A stretch of DNA of 64,000 nucleotides from an uncultured Flavobacteriaceae bacterium (GCA_947498845.1 CANMLX010000019.1:1-64000); one strand, 5' to 3'. Counted from the stretch's first letter, positions 18,360-26,823 are shown. A program made the numbers and translations. The notes: generated from the sequence alone by a model not told the origin.

Positions 18360-18432
18360 ATAATTACTTTTATGCAAATTTAATTAATAAAGACGAGATT
18401 CCTACGAATTTAGGAATGACAAACGATTACTT

Positions 18433-18819
18433 ATGAAAGACAAAATAGAAGCAGTAAAAGCGTTTCATACGGCATTTAAAATAGGGCACAGAGAAACACC
18501 TAAAGCAGATTTAGGGAGTGATAAAAATACTCTACGTTTTAATTTAATGAAGGAAGAAAATGAAGAGTACCTTGAAGCAGCAAAAAATAACGATTTAGTT
18601 GAGGTTGCAGATGCACTTGGGGATATGCTTTACATTTTATGTGGCACCATTATAGAACATGGTATGCAACATAAAATAGAAGAGGTATTTGAAGAAATAC
18701 AACGTAGTAACATGAGTAAATTAGGAGGTGATGGACAACCTATTTATCGTGAAGACGGTAAAGTTTTAAAAGGGCCAAATTACTTTAAACCTAATATAGA
18801 AGCTATTTTAAAAAAATAG
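18433..18819 (+). CDS. MazG/PRA-PH-like nucleotide pyrophosphohydrolase
   Basis: 128 aa, all-alpha. The Mg2+-binding pattern of the all-alpha NTP pyrophosphohydrolase superfamily is clear: EENEEYLEA, then EVADALGDMLYIL about 18 residues later (ExxE...ExxD). The C-terminus (MSKLGGDGQPIYREDGKVLKGPNY) is typical of the phosphoribosyl-ATP pyrophosphohydrolase-like subgroup outside histidine synthesis. Likely hydrolyses NTPs or modified nucleotides to NMP and PPi. It stands alone, followed by repeat DNA. Confidence 0.88.
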   Translation: MKDKIEAVKAFHTAFKIGHRETPKADLGSDKNTLRFNLMKEENEEYLEAAKNNDLVEVADALGDMLYILCGTIIEHGMQHKIEEVFEEIQRSNMSKLGGDGQPIYREDGKVLKGPNYFKPNIEAILKK

Positions 18820-18834
18820 GGTCGTCAACCTAAT

Positions 18835-18970
18835 TGTCACACTGAGCGCAGTCGAAGTGTTGTTTCAGGTTCTCATTAAAAAATAGAATTTTCATTCAGG
18901 ATTCAGGAGGAAGATGATAAAAAATATACTTATTCACAATGAAGAGTCTTCGACTTCGAATATATTCGAA
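18835..18970. repeat. REP-like element and 16-bp palindrome
   Basis: GTCACACTGAGCGCAGTCGA (18837-18856) matches the inverse of CGACTGCGCTCAATGTGAC at 59299, inside a MITE, so it belongs to a dispersed family. Further on, TTCGAATATATTCGAA (18955-18970) is a perfect palindrome. This is part of a 491-bp gene-free stretch (18820-19310). Confidence 0.6.
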
Positions 18971-19070
18971 ATGCTACCAATGATGTAATTAAATAAAGTA
19001 CTAAATTTCAGATGTTTGAAATTTGTAATATTTATTTTCCTCTTTTAATATTTATATCTTAAAAAGATGG

Positions 19071-19230
19071 TGTCATTCAGAGCGCAGCGAAGAATCTCAT
19101 TCTCAAATATGCCTGCCTTAAGTTGAGATGCTTCAGTCGTGACCTTCTTCTGTATGACAAGCCACTATTTACGATTTGTAAACGTCGTTCACTATGCTTT
19201 GTAATTTTTTTTCCTGAGGCTCTGAATGAC
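19071..19230. repeat. REP-like inverted repeats
   Basis: GTCATTCAGAGCGCAGCGAA at 19072 pairs with TTCTTCTGTATGAC ending at about 19157, with inner arms GAATCTCA/TGAGATGCTTC. A second inverse copy, CTCTGAATGAC, ends at 19230. This is the GTCATTC-type repeat common in Bacteroidota genomes. No ORF. Confidence 0.65.
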
Positions 19231-19238
19231 AAATAAAA

Positions 19239-19263
19239 AAGGTAGCAATCGAATCGCTACCTT
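19239..19263 (-). terminator. ilvE terminator
   Basis: On the minus strand, GGTAGC-GATTCGATT-GCTACC is flanked by A and T tracts (AAAAGGTAGC...GCTACCTTTTTT). It lies about 50 bp downstream of ilvE. Confidence 0.85.
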
Positions 19264-19310
19264 TTACATTTATTGTATATGTTTCTCCATTTGGGAAGGT
19301 TGGGATGGGC

Positions 19311-20375
19311 TTATACCTTAAATCTCCATCCAAAAGGATCTTCGGTTTTATTAGTTTGTATATCTGTAATACGTTTTTTAAGGAAACTTGCATATGTTTT
19401 TTCTAATTTAGGTAAATCATAATCTGTATCCTTATAGCCAAAAGCAGCAATTGGAGATACTACAGCAGCAGTACCAGCACCAAACATTTCTTTTAAAGAA
19501 CCATTTTTAGCAGCTTCAACAACTTCATTAACCGTTATCTTTCTAACGTCTACAGGAATGTTTTCAGATGCTGCAAGTTCAATAATGCTTTTACGTGTAA
19601 TACCATCTAGAATTCTATCACTGGTAGGCCCCGTTATTAATGTATCGTTAATACGAACAAAAATATTCATGGCACCAGCTTCCTCTATGTATTCATGGGT
19701 ATTATCATCGGTCCAAATAACTTGCTGATACCCCTTTGCTTTTGCTAATTGTGTTGGATAAAATTGTCCCGCATAATTACCACCAGCTTTTGCAAAGCCT
19801 ACACCGCCGTTAGCCGAACGCGAGTACTTTTCTTCAATTAATACTTTTACTTCACCAGAAAAATAAGAACCAGAAGGTGCAGTACAAATAATAAACTTAT
19901 AAGCATCAGCAGGAGAGGCATGAAAACCATTTCCCGAGGCGAATACAAACGGACGAATATATAACGAACTCCCTTCTTTTGTTGGAATCCAATCTTTATC
20001 AACCTCAAGTAAAGCTTTTAAACCTTCCATAAAATAATCTTCAGGAAGTTCTGGGATAGCTAATCGTTTTGACGAAATATTTAAACGCTTGCAATTATCA
20101 TATGGTCTAAATAACCAGACATTTTCATTGACATCTTTATATGCTTTCATGCCTTCAAAGACAGATTGTCCGTAATGGAAAATTTTAGCCGATGGATCTA
20201 AAGCAATGGGTTGATAAGGCATAATTTTAGGCATATGCCATTTCCCATCCTTATAATCACACACAAGCATATGGTCTGAAAAAACGCTACCAAACTGCAA
20301 ATTGTCAAAATCTACATCGTTAATCTTTGTAGCTTTTGTTTTTATAATCTCGATGTCGTTGATTATACTACTCAT
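19311..20375 (-). CDS. ilvE: branched-chain amino acid aminotransferase
   Basis: 354 aa, fold-type IV PLP enzyme of the eukaryotic-like BCAT subgroup. The PLP lysine is K196 in GFAKAGGNYAG; other marks are FHYGQSVFEGMKAY, RPYDN, LYIRPF, EEAGAMNIF and GTAAVVSPI. It interconverts leucine, isoleucine and valine with their 2-oxo acids using glutamate. Length is normal. A TAAATTTG box on the minus strand (20395-20402) lies just upstream of the ATG, and a strong terminator follows at 19239, so it is probably monocistronic. Divergent from the DUF4920 gene. Confidence 0.96.
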   Translation of the reverse strand: MSSIINDIEIIKTKATKINDVDFDNLQFGSVFSDHMLVCDYKDGKWHMPKIMPYQPIALDPSAKIFHYGQSVFEGMKAYKDVNENVWLFRPYDNCKRLNISSKRLAIPELPEDYFMEGLKALLEVDKDWIPTKEGSSLYIRPFVFASGNGFHASPADAYKFIICTAPSGSYFSGEVKVLIEEKYSRSANGGVGFAKAGGNYAGQFYPTQLAKAKGYQQVIWTDDNTHEYIEEAGAMNIFVRINDTLITGPTSDRILDGITRKSIIELAASENIPVDVRKITVNEVVEAAKNGSLKEMFGAGTAAVVSPIAAFGYKDTDYDLPKLEKTYASFLKKRITDIQTNKTEDPFGWRFKV

Positions 20376-20394
20376 GTCATATTGTTTTAATCTA

Positions 20395-20402
20395 CAAATT
20401 TA
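20395..20402 (-). promoter_or_regulatory. ilvE promoter -7 box
   Basis: TAAATTTG on the minus strand matches TAnnTTTG, about 20 bp before the ilvE start. No consensus -33 at the usual spacing was found. Confidence 0.55.
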
Positions 20403-20465
20403 AAAAAATCATTGTCAAAAAAGACTTATATTTACATAAATAGCCTAAAATTTACTTTTTCGATA

Positions 20466-20930
20466 ATGAAATTTTTAATAGCTCTCATAATCTGCACTTT
20501 AGCATTGTTTTCATGCGAAAATAAAAGCACTTATTCATCATTTGGAAAAAAAATTATTGCAGACGATGCTATAGCATCCCGCTCAATGGAGGCACATTAT
20601 AAGGTAATGCAAAAAGGAGATAGTATTAATTCTAAAATACGAGGTATTGTAACAGATGTGTGTAAAGCAAAAGGATGTTGGATGACCTTGAGTTTACCTG
20701 AAGGGGAGGACGTTATGGTAAAATTTAAAGACTATGGCTTTTTTGTACCTAAAGATATTGAAGGAAAAGAAGTAATAATTAATGGTAAAGCTTATATAAA
20801 AGAAGTTTCGGTTAAAGATCAAAAACATTATGCCAAAGATGCAGGCAAGTCAGAAGCAGAAATTGCGTCTATAACAGCACCGAAAAGAACGTTTGCTTTT
20901 GAAGCAGATGGTGTATTAATTACTAAATAA
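20466..20930 (+). CDS. DUF4920 lipoprotein
   Basis: 154 aa from the ATG at 20466, giving a normal SPII signal (MKFLIALIICTLALFSC). A longer frame from a TTG at 20412 would add 18 residues before the signal and is unlikely. The mature domain has IRGIVTDVCKAKGCWMTL, the Cys-containing OB-like core of DUF4920, then MVKFKDYGFFVP. Function unknown; small periplasmic OB-fold proteins often bind ligands or metal. It ends 2 bp before mnmD, so the two are probably co-transcribed. Confidence 0.88.
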   Translation: MKFLIALIICTLALFSCENKSTYSSFGKKIIADDAIASRSMEAHYKVMQKGDSINSKIRGIVTDVCKAKGCWMTLSLPEGEDVMVKFKDYGFFVPKDIEGKEVIINGKAYIKEVSVKDQKHYAKDAGKSEAEIASITAPKRTFAFEADGVLITK

Positions 20931-20932
20931 CA

Positions 20933-21607
20933 TTGAAACGAGAGGTTATTAAAACTGCCGATGGTTCTACAACTATTCATCTTCCAGATTGGAATGAGCA
21001 ATATCACTCAAAACATGGCGCTATACAGGAAGCATATCATGTATTTATAAAACACGGACTAGACTTTTATTATAGTTCCAAATCTTCTAATGAATTATCG
21101 TTATTAGAAATAGGGTTTGGAACAGGATTAAACGCTTTTATTACTTTATTAGAAGCAGAAAAACGTAATTTAAAACTAAATTATTGTGGTGTTGAAGGCT
21201 ATCCCGTAGCCCAAGAAGAAGTAGGTTTATTAAATTATACTTCAGAACTAAATGCTGAAGATAAACAGTTTATATTCGATAAAATGCATGCTATATCCTG
21301 GGAAGAAAAGCATAAACTAACCGAGACTTTTTCACTTATTAAGCAAAACAAAATGTTTCATGAAATAAATGAAACAAATGTTTACGATATCGTATATTTT
21401 GATGCTTTTGGTGCTAGAGTCCAACCCGAACTTTGGACAGAATCTATATTTAAAAAAATGTACAAAGCTCTAAAAAATAATGGTGTTTTGGTGACTTATT
21501 CGGCTAAAGGAAGTGTGCGAAGAGCGATGCAATCTGCTGGTTTTAATGTAGAGAAATTACCAGGCCCACCAGGAAAAAGAGAAATGTTACGGGCTGTCAA
21601 GAGGTGA
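20933..21607 (+). CDS. mnmD: tRNA (mnm5s2U34)-methyltransferase MnmD
   Basis: 224 aa. SAM-binding motif LLEIGFGTGLNAF (58-70), then CGVEGYPV, YDIVYFDAFGARVQPELW, VTYSAKGSVRRAM and a GPPGKREM C-terminus, all typical of the MnmC1-type domain. This is the stand-alone methylase lacking the FAD oxidase half found in the E. coli MnmC fusion; it methylates nm5(s2)U34 in tRNA wobble positions. The start appears to be a TTG at 20933, 2 bp after the preceding stop. Confidence 0.92.
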   Translation: MKREVIKTADGSTTIHLPDWNEQYHSKHGAIQEAYHVFIKHGLDFYYSSKSSNELSLLEIGFGTGLNAFITLLEAEKRNLKLNYCGVEGYPVAQEEVGLLNYTSELNAEDKQFIFDKMHAISWEEKHKLTETFSLIKQNKMFHEINETNVYDIVYFDAFGARVQPELWTESIFKKMYKALKNNGVLVTYSAKGSVRRAMQSAGFNVEKLPGPPGKREMLRAVKR

Positions 21608-21669
21608 TGTTTTTAAAAGAGAATGTTCTGGGATAGAGGTTTGGCTGTGTTCAATGGGTTTGATAGCTT

Positions 21670-21711
21670 AGTTGTTAGTTGTTAGTTGTTAGTTGTTGGT
21701 AGTTAGTTGTT
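21670..21711. repeat. heptamer repeat AGTTGTT
   Basis: Six 7-bp units in register, five AGTTGTT and one GGTAGTT, downstream of mnmD. Confidence 0.93.
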
Positions 21712-21725
21712 AGAATAAGTATATT

Positions 21726-21780
21726 TAACCATTAACCATTAACCATTAACCATTAACCATTAACCATTAACCATTAACCA
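21726..21780. repeat. heptamer repeat TAACCAT
   Basis: Seven perfect TAACCAT units plus a partial eighth. Only 14 bp separate it from the AGTTGTT array, and its unit is unrelated in sequence. Confidence 0.96.
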
Positions 21781-21847
21781 ACTCCCCAAATATTTGTTAA
21801 GATTTAGATAGCTCATATGGCTTTTTGTAAATTAGCTAAAAAAGAAA

Positions 21848-22753
21848 ATGCGTGTTTTAGTTACAGGTGCTACGGGATTAATAGGGAGAGAGATTGTAGC
21901 GCTTTTTCAGGAAAAAGATATTAAAATTAGTTATTTAACGACCAACAAGTCAAAAATTGTAGATACACCTAACTATAAAGGGTTTTATTGGAACCCTAAA
22001 ACTCAAAAAATAGACATAAATTGCTTGTTAGGAGTAGATACTATAGTTCATCTTGCAGGAGCTACTATCTCAAAGCGTTGGACATCGCGCTATAAAAAAG
22101 AGATTGTAAATAGTAGAGTAGAGGGAACAAACTTGCTTATAGATGCCTTAAAAGCAAACAAACATCAAATCACCCAAATTATCTCAGCAAGTGCGATAGG
22201 TATTTATCCAGACTCCTTAACTAATTATTATGATCAGGTTAACGGAGAAAAAAGTAATTCTTTTTTGGGAGAAGTGGTTCAGGCATGGGAGCAGTCAGTT
22301 AATGGCTTTTCTAAAATAGGAATTCAAGTTGCCAAAATTAGGATTGGGATAGTACTCTCCAAAAAAGGAGGCGCACTTCAAGAAATGGTAAAACCTATTA
22401 AATATGGAGGTGGAGCTGCTTTTGGAACAGGAAAACAATGGCAATCCTGGATACATATACATGACTTAGCACATATGTTTTTATTTATATACCAGAATAA
22501 ACTAGAAGGCATTTATAATGGCGTAGCACCAAACCCCGTTAGTAACATAGAGTTAACTAAAACTATCGCTGAAATTCTAAAAAAACCATTGTTCTTACCC
22601 AATATCCCTAAGTTTGTTATGAAAACGATTTTAGGTGATATGCACATACTTTTATTCGAAAGCCAACGTGTTGCCTCTAAACCAATTGAAGAAAAAGGTT
22701 TTGAATTTAAATTCCACCATTTACAGCCTGCTCTAGAGGATATTTTGCTTTAA
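21848..22753 (+). CDS. TIGR01777-family NAD(P)-binding epimerase
   Basis: 301 aa. Extended-SDR fold with GATGLIGREI (7-16) at the N-terminus, VHLAGATISKRW (the family mark), SASAIGIY with the Ser-Tyr pair, and EVVQAWEQS. The C-terminal segment (NGVAPNPVSNIELTKTIA...FESQRVASKPIEEKGFEF) is the DUF1731 extension. Related proteins are annotated as nucleotide-sugar epimerase-like (YfcH/SDR39U1), but the substrate is unknown. It follows the heptamer arrays and appears to be a single gene. Confidence 0.92.
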   Translation: MRVLVTGATGLIGREIVALFQEKDIKISYLTTNKSKIVDTPNYKGFYWNPKTQKIDINCLLGVDTIVHLAGATISKRWTSRYKKEIVNSRVEGTNLLIDALKANKHQITQIISASAIGIYPDSLTNYYDQVNGEKSNSFLGEVVQAWEQSVNGFSKIGIQVAKIRIGIVLSKKGGALQEMVKPIKYGGGAAFGTGKQWQSWIHIHDLAHMFLFIYQNKLEGIYNGVAPNPVSNIELTKTIAEILKKPLFLPNIPKFVMKTILGDMHILLFESQRVASKPIEEKGFEFKFHHLQPALEDILL

Positions 22754-22831
22754 TTTAAATATTTTTAAATGGTTGTAACATTCTAGTTGTTTGAAAGACT
22801 TACGCTATATATTATTGTAAAGTTTAATACG

Positions 22832-23932
22832 ATGAAAGTTATATATATTATATTCTTTAGCTTTTTTTTGAATTCATGTAATTCTCAATTTAGTTATAAT
22901 ATTCCAGAGCGTTTAGAAAATGATTGGGAAACTACTCATGTAGAAAATGTTGGTATTAATCTTGATAAGATTAATGCATTTGGAGCACAAATAAACGGGG
23001 GAAAATATAAGGATATACATAGTATATTAATTATTAAAGATGGAAAATTAGTTTTTGAAGAGTATTATAATGGTTTTAATAAAGAAAAACCTCATGATAT
23101 TGCATCTGTAACAAAAAGCATTACATCGGCATTAGTTGGAATTGCTATAGATAAAGGTTTTATAAAAAATACATCTGCACCAGTATGGGAATTTTATAAG
23201 GAATCCAAATATGAAAATAAATGGGATAGTTTAAAAAGAAGTATTAGGGTTAAAGATTTACTATCCATGAGACATGGTTTAGATTGTGATGATTTTAATA
23301 CTAGTTCATCAGGAGATTTTAATGCATTACAGGAGTCAAATGATTATGTAGATTACATGCTTGATGTGAAAATGAATCACAAAGTAGATCAAGTAAATGC
23401 TTATTGTACAGGTAGTACACAGTTATTAGAGCCAGTACTTAGAAAGAGTACTAATTATGAGGTTGATAATTTTGCATCAAAATTTCTCTTCACTCTAATA
23501 GGCATAAAAAGTTTTAAATGGAAAAAAACTCCTAAAGGAAATCCAACTATGGGAATGGGAGCAAAAATGACCCCTAGAGATATGGCTCGTTTTGGATTAT
23601 TGTATTTAAACGATGGCATATACAATAAAAAGCAAATTATTTCTAAAAATTGGATAAAAGAGAGTCTAACACCTTATGGTAAATTGTTTGGAGCTATAGA
23701 TTATGGCTATTTATGGTATATAGAACCTCCTGTAGTTATTAACAGAAAAACAATAAATTTTTATGACGCAGCTGGACATGGAGGGCAAACAATAGCGATA
23801 TACCCAGATTTAGAAATGGTAGTTGTAATTACAGCAGGAAATTACAATAACGAATCTAACTATTATGAAATGCTGGAAAATATTTATTACCAAGCGTTAA
23901 TTTTTAAAAAATTAATTTTAGTTATTAAATAA
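22832..23932 (+). CDS. serine hydrolase lipoprotein (beta-lactamase/class C PBP family)
   Basis: 366 aa from the ATG at 22832, which gives an SPII signal ending LNSC (C16). A TTG 45 bp upstream would add an implausible N-terminus. The catalytic SxxK is SVTK (S92-K95). YCTGS occupies the place of the usual YxN, and HGGQ the place of the KTG-like motif near the C-terminus. Members are penicillin-binding-protein-like hydrolases, esterases or D-amino-peptidases; the substrate is unknown. The C-terminus overlaps by 46 bp a small ORF on the opposite strand. Confidence 0.88.
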   Translation: MKVIYIIFFSFFLNSCNSQFSYNIPERLENDWETTHVENVGINLDKINAFGAQINGGKYKDIHSILIIKDGKLVFEEYYNGFNKEKPHDIASVTKSITSALVGIAIDKGFIKNTSAPVWEFYKESKYENKWDSLKRSIRVKDLLSMRHGLDCDDFNTSSSGDFNALQESNDYVDYMLDVKMNHKVDQVNAYCTGSTQLLEPVLRKSTNYEVDNFASKFLFTLIGIKSFKWKKTPKGNPTMGMGAKMTPRDMARFGLLYLNDGIYNKKQIISKNWIKESLTPYGKLFGAIDYGYLWYIEPPVVINRKTINFYDAAGHGGQTIAIYPDLEMVVVITAGNYNNESNYYEMLENIYYQALIFKKLILVIK

Positions 23933-24078
23933 TTCGGTTTTTTTTGATAATACAATTTTCCAGTATCAATATTATAATCACAGTCTTGAAAAATACCACA
24001 GGATGTGTTGGCTCTAACCAATGATTTTGAGTGGCTTGCTTTTAGCAAAGCTTCTATTTCTTTCGATAAATACTTCAT
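23887..24078 (-). CDS. possible small protein with paired cysteines
   Basis: A 63-aa frame convergent with the serine hydrolase. It begins with a helical, charged segment (MKYLSKEIEALLKASHSKS) followed by a Cys-containing part (NTSCGIFQDCDYNID) and a basic tail. Codon choice looks coding-like, but there is no homologue I recognise, no signal peptide and a 46-bp overlap. It might be a short peptide, a remnant or spurious. Confidence 0.4.
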   Translation of the reverse strand: MKYLSKEIEALLKASHSKSLVRANTSCGIFQDCDYNIDTGKLYYQKKPNYLITKINFLKINAW

Positions 24079-24158
24079 AATAAGGGGCTTTTTTTAATTA
24101 AGTCTAAAACTTATAGATAAAATTACAAAATATTTGTTTTATTGAGGCAGTAAAAACA

Positions 24159-24190
24159 AAAAGCCATGATGTTTTAACAAAATGGCTTTG
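24159..24190 (-). terminator. YceI-gene terminator
   Basis: On the minus strand, CAAAGCCAT...ATGGCTTTTTG with an AT-rich loop and a T-rich tail, 25 bp after the YceI stop. Confidence 0.8.
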
Positions 24191-24214
24191 ATTAATGCTT
24201 TAAAAAGTAAGAAA

Positions 24215-24871
24215 TTAAGATTTCTTAGCTACAATATTTAATTTTAAATCAATATTATCTTTAATAAATTTATCTCCTAAATTATCAAAAAACGATTTAG
24301 AACCATATTTAATATCCCATTTTGTTCTATCAATAGAAAAAGATTCGCTGGTTAATGTTACCTTATCATCACTTTGAGTTACAGATACAGGAAATGTAAT
24401 ATTATGTTTAATCCCTTTAATAGATAAGTTTCCAGATAACATCGTTTTTCCTTCGGCTTCGCTTACGCCAGTCACTTCAAAAGCAGCATTTGCGTGATTA
24501 GATACATCAAAAAAGTCTTGATTTTTTAAATGACCAACTAGCTTAGCATTTCCCTCTTTATCAGCTGGTATATCTAAAACAACTATAGATGCCATATCAA
24601 TTAAAAAAGAACCACTTTCAATTTTGTTATCATTTAAGTTAAATACTCCAGAACTTAATTTAATAGTGCCATTGTGAGATTCGGTTGGTTTAGAACCTAT
24701 CCATTCTATAATAGAAGCATCTTTATCGGCAATATATTTTACAGAAGTAACTTTTACTTCAGCAGGAGCTTCAACAGTTGTTGTTTCTGCTTCGGAAGCT
24801 TTCTTTTTACAGCTAGTAACCGATAGTATTAAAGTTAAAACTACGGCTATAGACAAAACATTTTTTTTCAT
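24215..24871 (-). CDS. YceI-like lipocalin lipoprotein
   Basis: 218 aa with SPII lipobox SVTSC (C21). After a short Ala/Glu linker comes the YceI domain (ASIIEWIGSKPTESHNGTIKLSSG, MASIVVLDI, GHLKNQDFFDVSNH, LSIKGIKHNITFPV), an extended lipocalin barrel known to bind polyisoprenoids or amphiphiles. Lipid-anchored, in the periplasm or outer membrane. Divergent from grpE; the 143-bp gap carries the grpE sigma54-like promoter. It has its own terminator. Confidence 0.92.
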   Translation of the reverse strand: MKKNVLSIAVVLTLILSVTSCKKKASEAETTTVEAPAEVKVTSVKYIADKDASIIEWIGSKPTESHNGTIKLSSGVFNLNDNKIESGSFLIDMASIVVLDIPADKEGNAKLVGHLKNQDFFDVSNHANAAFEVTGVSEAEGKTMLSGNLSIKGIKHNITFPVSVTQSDDKVTLTSESFSIDRTKWDIKYGSKSFFDNLGDKFIKDNIDLKLNIVAKKS

Positions 24872-24940
24872 TATATAAGGTTTTTAGTGTTATCAGGTAA
24901 AATTACCTTATTATTCCAACAAAAAAAATTATTTTTTTAG

Positions 24941-24980
24941 TGACATTATGACATTTTTATAATATTGGCAGTACTTTTGC
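24941..24980 (+). promoter_or_regulatory. sigma54-like promoter with TGACA direct repeat before grpE
   Basis: TTGGCAGTACTTTTGC (24965-24980) fits the sigma54 -24/-12 pattern: TGGCA, GG-N10-GC spacing, TTGC. Just upstream is TGACATTATGACA (24941-24953), a direct repeat that could bind a regulator. Transcription would start near 24991, 24 bp before grpE. Confidence 0.6.
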
Positions 24981-25014
24981 CAACCGAAATGTAGACGTAT
25001 TAATTGTACACACA

Positions 25015-25578
25015 ATGAGCAAAAAAGATAAAGCAAAAGATATAAAAGACGAACAGGCAAATAGCATAGACACCGAAACAGTAGCTGTTGAAGACCAAGC
25101 AGATCAGGAAGTAGTTGAAGAGCAAACCGTTGAGGAAAAGCTTCAAGAAGAGTTACAAAAGGAGAAAGATAAGTTCTTACGTTTATTTGCCGAATTTGAA
25201 AATTATAAAAAGAGAACATCAAAAGAGCGTATTGAGTTGTTTAAAACAGCAGGTAAAGAGGTCATGATAGAATTACTACCCGTTTTAGACGATTTTGAAC
25301 GTGCTTTAACGCATATAGAAGACGATAAGGAAGCAGAAGAATTACGTAAAGGCGTTTTACTTATCTATCAAAAACTATTATCTACATTAGAGAAAAAGGG
25401 ATTGACTGTCTTTGAGGTGTCTCAAGGTGATGCTTTTAATGCAGATATACATACAGCAGTAACACAAATTCCTGCGCCTAGTGAGGACTTAAAAGGAAAA
25501 ATTATTGATGTTATTGAAAAAGGATATAAACTAGGAGATACAATCATTCGCTTTCCAAAAGTTGTGGTAGGTCAATAA
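25015..25578 (+). CDS. grpE: nucleotide exchange factor GrpE
   Basis: 187 aa. An acidic, disordered N-terminus (1-45), a long coiled coil (46-100: EELQKEKDKFLRLFAEFENYKKR), then the four-helix and beta-wing domain (LLPVLDDFERAL, FNADIHTAVTQIPAP, KGYKLGDTIIRFPKVVVG). It exchanges ADP on DnaK. It is 8 bp before dnaJ, forming the grpE-dnaJ operon; dnaK is not in the window. Expression probably starts at the sigma54-like site. Confidence 0.97.
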   Translation: MSKKDKAKDIKDEQANSIDTETVAVEDQADQEVVEEQTVEEKLQEELQKEKDKFLRLFAEFENYKKRTSKERIELFKTAGKEVMIELLPVLDDFERALTHIEDDKEAEELRKGVLLIYQKLLSTLEKKGLTVFEVSQGDAFNADIHTAVTQIPAPSEDLKGKIIDVIEKGYKLGDTIIRFPKVVVGQ

Positions 25579-25586
25579 AATAGGGT

Positions 25587-26708
25587 ATGGCTAAAAGAGA
25601 TTATTACGAAGTATTAGGGATTAGTAAAGGAGCTAGCGCATCTGAAATAAAGAAGGCCTATAGAAAAAAGGCTATAGAATTTCATCCAGATAAAAACCCA
25701 GATGATAAAGGCGCAGAAGCTAAGTTTAAAGAAGCGGCAGAAGCTTATGAGGTTTTAAGTGACGAGAATAAAAAAGCACGTTACGACCAGTTTGGTCATC
25801 AAGCCTTTGAAAACGGCGGCGGAGGCGGTTTCGGCGGCGGAGGCATGAATATGGATGATATATTCAGCCAGTTTGGTGATATTTTTGGAGGTGGCTTTGG
25901 CGGTGGTTTCTCTGGTTTTGGTGGTGGCGGTGGCCAGCGTCGTGTAAAGGGAAGTAACCTGCGTATTCGTGTTAAACTAACTCTAGAAGAAATAGCTAAT
26001 GGCGTAGAGAAGAAAATAAAAGTAAAACGAAAAGTTCAAGCACCGGGAACAACCTATAATACATGTTCTACATGTAATGGAACAGGTCAAGTAACACGTA
26101 TTACTAATACTATTTTAGGACGTATGCAAACAGCATCGCCCTGTAATGTATGTGGAGGATCAGGGCAAACCATAGATAAAAAGCCTGCAGATGCAGATGC
26201 TCAAGGTTTAAAAATTTCTGAAGAAACAGTTTCTATAAAAATACCAGGAGGCGTTGTAGATGGTATGCAACTTAAAGTTTCTGGTAAAGGAAATGAAGCA
26301 CCTGGGAATGGTATTTCGGGAGACTTGTTAGTCGCTATTGAAGAAGTTGAACATGAAAAACTGCAGCGTGAGGGTGATAATTTACATTATGATTTATACG
26401 TAAGTTTCCCCGAAGCAGTTCTTGGTACATCAAAAGAAATAGATACTGTAACAGGAAAAGTGCGTATAAAAGTTGAGGCAGGTGTACAATCTGGAAAAAT
26501 TTTGCGTTTACGCGGAAAAGGTATCCCAAGTATTAATGGCTATGGAAAAGGAGATCTTTTAGTACATGTAAATGTTTGGACACCAAAAACATTAAACAAA
26601 CAACAACGTCAGTTTTTCGAAAATATGCTAGAAGATGATCATTTTTCACCAAAACCAGAAAAATCAGAAAAGTCATTTTTTGAGAAAGTAAAAGATATGT
26701 TTTCTTAG
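25587..26708 (+). CDS. dnaJ: chaperone DnaJ with one zinc centre
   Basis: 373 aa. J domain with HPD at 33-35, a long Gly/Phe-rich linker (75-116), the CTD substrate-binding domains and a C-terminal dimer segment. Canonical DnaJ has four CxxCxGxG repeats; here only two are visible, CSTCNGTG (C160, C163) and CNVCGGSG (C186, C189). By alignment in the head they match repeats 2 and 3 of E. coli DnaJ, so zinc centre I appears absent. It activates DnaK ATPase and delivers substrates. Second gene of grpE-dnaJ; a terminator follows. Confidence 0.97.
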   Translation: MAKRDYYEVLGISKGASASEIKKAYRKKAIEFHPDKNPDDKGAEAKFKEAAEAYEVLSDENKKARYDQFGHQAFENGGGGGFGGGGMNMDDIFSQFGDIFGGGFGGGFSGFGGGGGQRRVKGSNLRIRVKLTLEEIANGVEKKIKVKRKVQAPGTTYNTCSTCNGTGQVTRITNTILGRMQTASPCNVCGGSGQTIDKKPADADAQGLKISEETVSIKIPGGVVDGMQLKVSGKGNEAPGNGISGDLLVAIEEVEHEKLQREGDNLHYDLYVSFPEAVLGTSKEIDTVTGKVRIKVEAGVQSGKILRLRGKGIPSINGYGKGDLLVHVNVWTPKTLNKQQRQFFENMLEDDHFSPKPEKSEKSFFEKVKDMFS

Positions 26709-26720
26709 TGAAACTCATTA

Positions 26721-26782
26721 TTGCGAAGCCATAGAACGTACGCAATATTTGAAATTGAACTAATCCCGCTGAGAAGCGGGAT
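26721..26782. repeat. short hairpins downstream of dnaJ
   Basis: ATTGCG...CGCAAT and the perfect hairpin ATCCCGCT-GAGA-AGCGGGAT (26763-26782). Both look like REP-type fragments; no T-run follows, so they are not classic terminators. Confidence 0.5.
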
Positions 26783-26823
26783 CACAAATTTAATACCTCG
26801 ACTTATTACAAATACAAAAAAAC

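Noticed and set aside
20412..20465. N-terminal extension of the DUF4920 lipoprotein
   Set aside because: It would place 18 residues before a clean SPII signal that begins at 20466.
26763..26782. dnaJ terminator
   Set aside because: Perfect hairpin, but no T-run; the terminator at 26824 fits better.
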